Source of the DNA: Oscillospiraceae bacterium
GTDB taxonomy: Bacteria; Bacillota; Clostridia; Oscillospirales; CAG-272
NCBI GenBank assembly: GCA_015064545.1
Contig: SVSA01000017.1
Coordinates: 1 to 33,489 of the forward strand
Reading direction: 5' to 3'
Length of the DNA: 33,489 nucleotides
The notes beneath the pieces are model-generated. The model did not search any database. It saw nothing but the letters and a program-made list of their open reading frames with translations, and had not been told where the DNA came from. Position numbers and translations under genes: made by a program. Below are positions 8,676 to 15,176 of this stretch, piece by piece; position 1 is the stretch's first letter, and each line of letters opens with the position of its first letter.

Positions 8676-9554
8676 ATGAACGAAACACATGTACCGAATT
8701 CCACCCCACCGGCATCTCCGCACGTGCCGGACTCCACCCCCTCGGCAATGCCTCCGAAAAAGAAGAAGGAGAAGAATGCCAAGAAGACGCTTAATACCGT
8801 TATTAATGTCATTTTGATTGTTGCGATCATTCTGGCGGCTATTTGCACTTACATTTCCTTCGTCAATACCTCCGGCAACGGCGTTCCGAACATCCTCGGC
8901 CTGCGTCTTCTCTCGATTCAGACCGACTCTATGTACCCCACGCTGCGCTCGGGTGACATGATTGTCGATGTCGGCATTAAGGATCCTTCGGAGCTTCGCC
9001 CCGGCGACATCATCACCTATTGGACGGTCATCAACGGTGTGCGCGTTCTCAATACGCATAGAATTGAGAATATTTACAGCGGCGGCGACTATCTTATCTT
9101 TGAGACGAAGGGTGATAACAACACCACGGTCGACCCTTTGACCGTACATGAATCCAACCTGGTCGGTGAATACTGGTTCCGTATTCCCAGCCTTGGTAAG
9201 GTCTTCGATTATTTGCAGACCAGCACAGGCTTCTTGCTTGTGGTTCTGATTCCTGTTTTAATTTTCTTCATCTATCATCTGGTGCAGTTCTTCCGCGTAC
9301 TCTTTGAGTATCAGAACGTCAAGAACCGCCTGAAATATGAGCAGGAACGCGGCAGAGCCGAGGATCTTCTCGAAGCGCAAAAGGATATTCTGGAGGCGCA
9401 AAAGGCAGATGCCGAGCGAAAGGCCGCCGAGCGTGCCCAGCTGGAGGCCGAGCTCCGCGAAAAGCTCAAGGCCGAGCTGCTCGAATCGATGCGTAAGGAG
9501 CAGGAGGCGGCGGCTAAAGCCTCGCAATCCGACGATTCTTCGCAGTCATCTTAA
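8676..9554 (+). CDS. SipW/ER-type signal peptidase I with coiled-coil tail
   Basis: Membrane protease of 292 residues. Start at ATG 8676, with a GGAAGGA site about 6 bases upstream; an in-frame ATG at 8622 lacks one. A Pro-rich, Lys-rich N-terminus precedes a transmembrane helix (about 40-63). The catalytic Ser is Ser85 in T-D-S-M-Y-P-T-L; the general base is His128 in N-T-H-R-I, where the common bacterial enzyme has Lys. The conserved F-E-T-K-G-D (142-147) follows. This Ser-His arrangement is that of SipW and the archaeal/ER signal peptidases. A second transmembrane helix (about 184-202) leads to an unusual charged coiled coil (about 210-285) rich in E-A-Q-K and A-E-R-K-A, predicted to be cytoplasmic. 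The tail may bind the ATPase or coiled-coil protein encoded just downstream. Likely substrates are the flanking T-Y-A-W-F-type proteins. Confidence 0.9.
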   Translation: MNETHVPNSTPPASPHVPDSTPSAMPPKKKKEKNAKKTLNTVINVILIVAIILAAICTYISFVNTSGNGVPNILGLRLLSIQTDSMYPTLRSGDMIVDVGIKDPSELRPGDIITYWTVINGVRVLNTHRIENIYSGGDYLIFETKGDNNTTVDPLTVHESNLVGEYWFRIPSLGKVFDYLQTSTGFLLVVLIPVLIFFIYHLVQFFRVLFEYQNVKNRLKYEQERGRAEDLLEAQKDILEAQKADAERKAAERAQLEAELREKLKAELLESMRKEQEAAAKASQSDDSSQSS

Positions 9555-9561
9555 CGTGTGA

Positions 9562-9575
9562 CCGCCGCGCGGCGG
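9562..9575 (+). promoter_or_regulatory. GC palindrome between signal peptidase and ATPase genes
   Basis: A perfect 14-bp all-G/C palindrome begins 8 bases after the signal peptidase stop. As RNA it could fold only as a short hairpin with a tight loop. It is one of several structured elements found at gene junctions of this operon. No T-tract follows. Confidence 0.3.
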
Positions 9576-9609
9576 CTCCGCGTACCGTTACAGAAAGTTT
9601 CAAGCGAAT

Positions 9610-11199
9610 ATGGATAACTTTTTCAGATATTTTTTCCAGGACATCGGGCGGGTGTTTCGCGCGTTTGTCGATATGCTTGTGGCAATGGGAAATTTCCTCA
9701 ACTATCTTTTGAATTTCCCGATGCGCATGGACATTATCAAGGAATACGAGGAATCCTTCTCGACCTTGGAATGGGTCATGCTGTTGATTGTCAACATCAT
9801 TCTGATCGCGCTGATCATCATTCTTTGTATTGGCTTGTTTAAGCTTCTCCGTAAAATTTTCCGTGTCCGTATTTCGCCGAAGAAATACGACGAGCTGGTT
9901 AAGCAGGTGCGAAATCTTCAGCGCGACCTCATCCGTGCCAACTACGAGAAGGATAAGCTGCTGGCCATGAAGGTCACCGAGCTTGGCGACCATGCGCCCG
10001 GCACCTTGCCCGAGGGCATGGACGAGGAGGAAACGCCGTCCGAGGACGAGAACGACGAGGCCTTTACGCCGAACGAGAACCGCAATACGCTGCTTTCTCC
10101 CTGTGTCGATCCTTCGGAGAGCCGTTTCTTCCGGTTGACCTCCGTCGATAATTTCTACAAATCGGAATATATTGCGCCTGTCTACGAGGAAGACTTTACG
10201 CTGGCCGAGTTTTGTGAGCGCTTCCGCCTCTTTGCCGCCTCCCGTTTGCATTTGTACTATGATCTGGATATGATGCGCTACTTCGTTGCCTCGATGGGTA
10301 CGGCACGTATTATCATCCTTCAGGGTATTTCGGGTACCGGTAAAACGAGCTTGCCGTATGCCTTTGGTAAGTTTGTGCAAAAGGATACCACGGTGGTTTC
10401 GGTGCAGCCGTCGTGGCGTGAGCGTACCGAGCTCTACGGATACTATAACGAATTTACCAAGAAATACGGCGAAACCGATTTCTTGCGCGCTATCTACGAA
10501 AGTAATTACTACCGCGATCCGCATATGGTCATCCTCGATGAGATGAACATTGCCCGTGTGGAATACTACTTTGCCGAAATGCTCTCCATTCTGGAAATGC
10601 CCCTGCAGGAGGAATGGAAGGTCGACATTGTCACCGCCGTGTGGGATAACGACCCCTGTCTGATTGAGAACGGTACGGTGCGGATTCCCAATAACGTCTG
10701 GTTCGTCGGTACGATTAATAACGACGACTCGACCTTTGCGGTCGCCGATAAGGTGTACGACCGTGCGATTCCGATCGACCTTGACAGCCGTGCCGATGCC
10801 TTTGAATGTGAGGACACCGAGCCGATGTGTGTTTCGACCGACTATCTCAATGCTCTCTTTGCCAAGGCGAAGGAGGAGTATCCGATGTCGGAGGAGATTG
10901 CCGAAAAGCTTGAGGTGGTCAACCAGTATATCATCAAGGCGTTCCGTCTGGCCTTCGGTAACCGTGTTATGAAGCAGATCCGCGAATTTGTGCCCTGCTT
11001 TATTGCCTGCGGCGGCACCGAAATTCAAGCGGTTGACTTTATCGTGGCCAAAAAGGTGCTTCGTAAGTTTGAATCGCTCAGCGTTGGCTTCATGAAGGAT
11101 GAGCTGACCAAATTCAGCAATTTCTTGGACAAAACCTTCGGTAAGAATCAGATGAAGGTCTGTAAGGATTACATCGAGCTCTTGAAGAAGACCAATTGA
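9610..11199 (+). CDS. Membrane-anchored McrB-like AAA+ ATPase
   Basis: Protein of 529 residues. Residues 1-53 are amphipathic and hydrophobic, and a clear transmembrane helix spans about 54-80. It is followed by a basic, helical linker (81-125) and an acidic stretch (137-157). The AAA+ module starts near 195: Walker A G-I-S-G-T-G-K-T (239-246), Walker B M-V-I-L-D-E (306-311) running into M-N-I-A-R-V-E-Y-Y-F-A-E-M-L as in McrB-type ATPases, sensor-1 G-T-I-N-N (367-371), and Y-D-R-A (383-386) with a likely arginine finger. All catalytic motifs are intact. McrB relatives are usually soluble GTPases or ATPases of restriction systems; here there is no DNA-recognition domain, and the ATPase is tethered to the membrane. 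It lies between a signal peptidase and a coiled-coil protein with a DUF2357-like region, which suggests energy-dependent assembly or gating at the membrane. Only a weak ribosome-binding site precedes ATG 9610. Family call firm; role inferred. Confidence 0.85.
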   Translation: MDNFFRYFFQDIGRVFRAFVDMLVAMGNFLNYLLNFPMRMDIIKEYEESFSTLEWVMLLIVNIILIALIIILCIGLFKLLRKIFRVRISPKKYDELVKQVRNLQRDLIRANYEKDKLLAMKVTELGDHAPGTLPEGMDEEETPSEDENDEAFTPNENRNTLLSPCVDPSESRFFRLTSVDNFYKSEYIAPVYEEDFTLAEFCERFRLFAASRLHLYYDLDMMRYFVASMGTARIIILQGISGTGKTSLPYAFGKFVQKDTTVVSVQPSWRERTELYGYYNEFTKKYGETDFLRAIYESNYYRDPHMVILDEMNIARVEYYFAEMLSILEMPLQEEWKVDIVTAVWDNDPCLIENGTVRIPNNVWFVGTINNDDSTFAVADKVYDRAIPIDLDSRADAFECEDTEPMCVSTDYLNALFAKAKEEYPMSEEIAEKLEVVNQYIIKAFRLAFGNRVMKQIREFVPCFIACGGTEIQAVDFIVAKKVLRKFESLSVGFMKDELTKFSNFLDKTFGKNQMKVCKDYIELLKKTN

Positions 11200-11215
11200 C
11201 CGTAGCCTTACGGTC
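11198..11215 (+). promoter_or_regulatory. Hairpin overlapping the ATPase stop codon
   Basis: A perfect 7-bp stem (11198-11204 with 11209-11215) with a 4-base loop begins inside the ATPase stop codon and ends 16 bases before the AAGGAGGG ribosome-binding site of the next gene. It may influence translation coupling or message processing between the ATPase and its presumed partner. Confidence 0.4.
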
Positions 11216-11244
11216 GTTACCGCCCCGGGGAAGGAGGGCTTTTC

Positions 11245-13134
11245 ATGGCAAACGAAACCAAGCGCCGCAAAGCGGCAGACACATCGGAGGACATCGAGCT
11301 GATCGATCCGATTTACGAAAAATTTACCAAGAGCGTCATTCGTGCGCTGGGAAGCACCGCCTTCTATGAATACTTTATGCAGTCCATTGCGATGGCGGAT
11401 AACCGGATTCAGTTTTCCAACCGACGGATGGAAAAGGTTGTCGATACCGAGTGGGTGGATGCCATTGAGGAGGCCCTGGCCGGCTTCCAGCAGATTATCG
11501 AATCGCCGCGTAACATCATCCGCGAGGATGAGCTGATTGTCAATGTGGCCAATGCCAAAAAGACAGGCGATGATGTGGTTCGCCACCTGGCCATGCACGC
11601 CGCGCTGGTGGAAGACTATCAAGAGGACACCGGCGATGTCCGCCCCAGTAAGCTGATGCAGAAGTACCGCGAGGACTCGATCGGTCAGGTGTATGAGAAC
11701 CGCGTGGTCTTTACCACGCTGGAAATGGCGTATCAGTTTGTAAAGATTCGTCACGATGCCCTGTTTGAGGCGATGAGCGACGAATTCGGCGCCAAGCTGC
11801 AGTTAGAGTCGGATATGGTCGGCTCCAACGAGCAGGTCCATCTCGATATGTTCCTTCATATCCGCGATACCGAGGATATGCTGGCCACCGATGACCGAAA
11901 CCGTGCGATTTTTGACCGCATTTCGCGTCTTTATCGTATCCTGTCGGTCGATATGAACTCGCATTTTGCCAGACATATGGCGCGCTACCCGCGTATCAAG
12001 GGTACGGTTACCAAAACCAACGTACTGAAGAAAAACAAAAATTATCGCGCTATTTTGAAGCTGCTGGAATTCCTGCGCGGGTATGACCATATCGGTTATA
12101 CCATCAAAATCATCGAGCAGAATCCGACGGTGGATGAGGTGTTTGAACGGGACATCTATCATAACATCCTGTTTAACTATCTGGTTCTGAAGGGACATCT
12201 GGAGCGTGACCGCGACCGCAAGCTGCCGGCTCCCATGAAGGAGAAAAAGCGGGCGCTTCGTCCCAAGTTTATCAAGGAAATCATTGAGGAGTTGACCGAG
12301 GATTACGACCTTCCCGATGTGGAGATCCGCAAGGTTCTGATCGAGGAGCTGACCAAGGAACAGCTCATGCGCGAGGAAGCGGCCGAGCGCCGCCGTCTGG
12401 TCGAGGAGCAGGCACAGCGCAAGAAGGAAGAGGAAGCCCGTATTAAGCGGGAAAAAGAAGAAGAAAAGGAACGCCTGCGCCAAGAGCGCGAGGCCGAAAA
12501 GGAGCGCCAGCGCCAAGAAAAGGAAGCCGAGGAGCAGCGAAAGCTCATCGCGCGGATGGAGCGCGAGCAGGAGGATCGCCGCCGCGGCGGTCTGTTCAAG
12601 AAAGAACTGGCCCATTTCGAAAAATATTACGCTGAGCGCAAGGAGCTTCGCGAGGAGAGCGAGGAGCGTGAGCTTGTCGCCCGTCAGGACTTTGAGGACG
12701 CCGCCTATATTCTGGAGGAGACCGAGCGCCTGAAGAGCGAAGAGGCTGAGCGCGCCCGCATCCGTCGCCGCGAGGAGCGGGAACGCCGTATGCGCGAGGA
12801 GGCCGAGGCCCGCCAGCGTGCGCTGGATGAGGAAGCGGCACGTCAGGAGCAGATCCGCCTGGAACAGCGCGCTGAGGAGGAGCGCCGTTTGCGTGAGCTG
12901 GCCGAGCAGGAGGAGCGCGAGCGCCTCGAAAAGGAGGCGCGCGACCGCGAAGCCGTCAGCCGGTATGTGTGGGAGCTGCAGTCCTTTGGTCAAAGCTATC
13001 ACGATCGCCTGACCATGCGTGTGCAAGAGATGGAACGGCTGGCACAGGTACAGCGCGACCGCGAGGCCGAGCGTCAGCGTCTGGTGGACGCCCGTATGGC
13101 CAAGACGCGGCGAGGGAGATTTGGTAAGAAATGA
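11245..13134 (+). CDS. DUF2357-like / long coiled-coil partner of the AAA+ ATPase
   Basis: Soluble protein of 629 residues; a near-perfect AAGGAGGG site (11231-11238) precedes ATG 11245. The N-terminal half (about 85-320) resembles DUF2357, the partner family of some McrB-like ATPases. Features are P-R-N-I-I-R-E near 88, V-R-H-L-A-M-H (112-118), R-P-S-K-L then D-S-I-G-Q-V-Y-E-N-R (144-153), and later N-Y-R-A-I-L-K-L-L-E-F-L-R-G-Y-D-H-I-G-Y (266-285). I see no PD-(D/E)xK nuclease such as McrC or DUF2357 proteins often carry. Instead residues about 365-620 are an uninterrupted, extremely charged coiled coil (E-R-R/E-K-E repeats), ending R-R-G-R-F-G-K-K. There is no signal or transmembrane segment. 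The gene follows the ATPase closely and overlaps the next exported-protein gene (ATGA at 13131-13134). A cytoplasmic scaffold or lever driven by the ATPase is plausible. The DUF2357 match is from memory of motifs and is moderate. Confidence 0.7.
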   Translation: MANETKRRKAADTSEDIELIDPIYEKFTKSVIRALGSTAFYEYFMQSIAMADNRIQFSNRRMEKVVDTEWVDAIEEALAGFQQIIESPRNIIREDELIVNVANAKKTGDDVVRHLAMHAALVEDYQEDTGDVRPSKLMQKYREDSIGQVYENRVVFTTLEMAYQFVKIRHDALFEAMSDEFGAKLQLESDMVGSNEQVHLDMFLHIRDTEDMLATDDRNRAIFDRISRLYRILSVDMNSHFARHMARYPRIKGTVTKTNVLKKNKNYRAILKLLEFLRGYDHIGYTIKIIEQNPTVDEVFERDIYHNILFNYLVLKGHLERDRDRKLPAPMKEKKRALRPKFIKEIIEELTEDYDLPDVEIRKVLIEELTKEQLMREEAAERRRLVEEQAQRKKEEEARIKREKEEEKERLRQEREAEKERQRQEKEAEEQRKLIARMEREQEDRRRGGLFKKELAHFEKYYAERKELREESEERELVARQDFEDAAYILEETERLKSEEAERARIRRREERERRMREEAEARQRALDEEAARQEQIRLEQRAEEERRLRELAEQEERERLEKEARDREAVSRYVWELQSFGQSYHDRLTMRVQEMERLAQVQRDREAERQRLVDARMAKTRRGRFGKK

Positions 13135-14435
13135 ACAAGATGCTCCTGAAGCTGATTGCCGCAAGCCTGACCTTGGTGATTGCGGTGGTGATGGTCACCA
13201 CCATGACCTACGCCTGGACGACGCTTTCGTCGGCGCCGGTGGCCGAGGGTCTTCAGATTACCATCGGCGGCGGTAATACCATTTTGATTGCACCCGACCG
13301 CACACAGACGGTCGACGGAAAAACCTATCATTATCCGGGACATTTCAGCGAGCAGCTGAATTTTTCCCACTATGATGAATATGACTATTTGAACAGTCTC
13401 GCCGCCCTGCGTCCGGTTTCAACCGCCGACGGCGTAAACTGGTTTCTTCCCGAGTTTTATGATGTTTCCGATCCGGAGGTTCTCAACGGCGAGGCCTCGG
13501 TCGGTGAGCTCAAGCCGCCCTCCGGCTTTACGCGCGACACAACGCTGGCTTATGCGAACCGGACTGAGCCGACGGACAAGGGACATTATTTGTATCTGGA
13601 TTTTTGGGTGGTGTCGCCCGGCACGGATTATACGCTCCGTATGTCGGCGGGTGATGAGAACGGCGGCAGCTTTCTCCTCGAACTGATGAAGGCTGTAGAC
13701 AATGGTGACGGCACCTATTCGTTGACCGAAACCGAGGGCCATGTGGCCGCCTCGGCGCGGATTGGCTTTTTAACCAATGCGGATCCTGTCGAGGATATGA
13801 CGATGCTGCTTTATCAGCAGAGTCCGCTCTTTTCGAGCCGCTTTTCGACCTTGCGGGGACGCTTTACCGACGAGGGCGATGTCTGGTTTTCGACCAGCAA
13901 TCGGTTTACGATTTATGAGCCGAACGGAGATCTGCATCCGAACAGCACAAACGGCACGTATACCGTGACCACGCCCCTTGGTCTTGCGGGGAATGCCGTG
14001 ACAGCACTGGATATCCGCGACCGTCTTTCGGTTTCCCTAACCCATCGTTGGAAGCAAACCGACGTGCGGTTGGAGGATATCTTCACGGTCGCCTTGGCCG
14101 GAAAAACCGTTTCCTCGGCCGCCGAGGCAGAGGAAATTCTATATCATCGGTACCTGCAGGGACAGGTGATGCCCTATGTGGAGCGCGCTTCGTTTTTCAA
14201 AAACACCGCCGCGCTGTACAGCTATTGTGCCCATAACGGCACCGCCGATGCCGCGGCACTCGGACAGCTGTCTCTTGCCGGGGCAACCGAAGATGTTTAT
14301 ATCGTTGAACTGGAGAAAAATATTCCCCAACGCATCCGTATGTTCGTCTGGATTGAAGGACAGGATGTTGACTGCTCATACGATGCTCAGGCCGTGAGCT
14401 TCGCCTTGAGCATGGAGCTGGCGGGAAGTCACTGA
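13131..14435 (+). CDS. SipW-dependent-type exported protein C (434 aa)
   Basis: The start codon overlaps the preceding stop by 4 bases, so translation is probably coupled to the coiled-coil gene. A short N-terminus and hydrophobic helix (about 5-25) end in M-T-Y-A-W-T-T-L-S (25-33), the family processing motif, with likely cleavage after Ala28. The mature protein is beta-rich: D-F-W-V-V-S-P-G (strand like the R-T-N-A strand of the large relatives), A-S-A-R-I-G-F, F-T-I-Y-E-P-N-G-D-L-H (about residue 262), and near the C-terminus M-F-V-W-I-E-G-Q-D-V-D-C (404-415) followed by a final beta strand. This places it close to protein B and more distantly to A and the 1585-residue protein. No catalytic motif is visible. 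Likely a structural subunit of the same surface assembly. Confidence 0.8.
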   Translation: MNKMLLKLIAASLTLVIAVVMVTTMTYAWTTLSSAPVAEGLQITIGGGNTILIAPDRTQTVDGKTYHYPGHFSEQLNFSHYDEYDYLNSLAALRPVSTADGVNWFLPEFYDVSDPEVLNGEASVGELKPPSGFTRDTTLAYANRTEPTDKGHYLYLDFWVVSPGTDYTLRMSAGDENGGSFLLELMKAVDNGDGTYSLTETEGHVAASARIGFLTNADPVEDMTMLLYQQSPLFSSRFSTLRGRFTDEGDVWFSTSNRFTIYEPNGDLHPNSTNGTYTVTTPLGLAGNAVTALDIRDRLSVSLTHRWKQTDVRLEDIFTVALAGKTVSSAAEAEEILYHRYLQGQVMPYVERASFFKNTAALYSYCAHNGTADAAALGQLSLAGATEDVYIVELEKNIPQRIRMFVWIEGQDVDCSYDAQAVSFALSMELAGSH

Positions 14436-14441
14436 TCGATC

Positions 14442-15176
14442 ATGAAACAAGAGCCCAAGAAACAAAAATTGCATCAGAAGCTGCTTTCGGGAGGCGTATC
14501 GCTTCTTTTGATCGTAGCGGTGTGCCTTTGCCTGTTTATTGTGGTGCAGGTTCTGAGCCACGGGCATGCATCCTTGGGCGGATACAGCTGTTTTAAGGTG
14601 ATTACCGGCAGTATGGAGCCCGAGCTTTCGGTGGGCGATTTGATTCTGACCGAAAAAACCGAGGCCGCCGATATCGAGGTCAACGACATTGTCAGCTTTT
14701 ACTCGCAAGCGCCGGGTATGATCGGAAATATCATCACACATCGTGTTGTTGACAAGATCGTCGACGAGGATGGCACGGTTCGCCTTCTGACCAAAGGCGA
14801 TGCCAATCTTTCGATGGATGGCTATGCCGTGACCGATGATAATCTGATCGGAAAAGTTATATGGGAGTCGGGTGATAGTTTGCTTTCGGATTTTCTTTCG
14901 TTTTTGTCAAACAAATACGGCTTTTTGGCCTGCATTGCCTTTCCCGCACTATTGATCTCCATTCTGATTCTTCGCGATAATGTCGGTGCGATGAAGCGCG
15001 ACATGAAGGAGCTGGTGGAGGAGCTTGAAAAGAAGGAAACCAATCCCTCGTCGGAGGACGAGGACAACCGAGACGGCGACGAGGAAACCTATGCACAAAT
15101 GTGCGATCGGATTCGCGCCGAACTCATGGAGGAATTAAAGAACAGTGACACATCCGAACCATCCGAGCCGGAATGA
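14442..15176 (+). CDS. sipW: SipW-type signal peptidase I (second copy)
   Basis: Membrane protease of 244 residues beginning 6 bases after the previous stop. An N-terminal transmembrane helix (about 16-37) precedes the catalytic Ser57 in I-T-G-S-M-E-P-E-L; the second catalytic residue is His100 in I-I-T-H-R-V-V-D, and L-T-K-G-D-A-N (116-122) is the usual third conserved block. This is the SipW/ER Ser-His type and closer to the classical SipW sequence (S-M-E-P) than the first enzyme in the operon (S-M-Y-P). A second helix (about 160-178) is followed by a short, strongly charged cytoplasmic tail of about 65 residues with a possible coiled coil. Its 3' end overlaps the next exported-protein gene by 32 bases. 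It probably processes some of the neighbouring T-Y-A-W-type proteins; how substrates are divided between the two enzymes cannot be read from sequence. Confidence 0.9.
   Translation: MKQEPKKQKLHQKLLSGGVSLLLIVAVCLCLFIVVQVLSHGHASLGGYSCFKVITGSMEPELSVGDLILTEKTEAADIEVNDIVSFYSQAPGMIGNIITHRVVDKIVDEDGTVRLLTKGDANLSMDGYAVTDDNLIGKVIWESGDSLLSDFLSFLSNKYGFLACIAFPALLISILILRDNVGAMKRDMKELVEELEKKETNPSSEDEDNRDGDEETYAQMCDRIRAELMEELKNSDTSEPSEPE

Noticed and set aside
9514..11754. A 746-codon open frame on the minus strand opposite the ATPase gene
   Set aside because: It lies antisense to a gene with intact AAA+ motifs; its product has repetitive, low-complexity composition and no recognisable domain. It reflects codon bias of the + strand gene.
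9610..13134. A McrBC-type restriction system
   Set aside because: The ATPase has a membrane anchor and no DNA-recognition domain. The partner shows no nuclease motif, and both sit inside an exported-protein operon.
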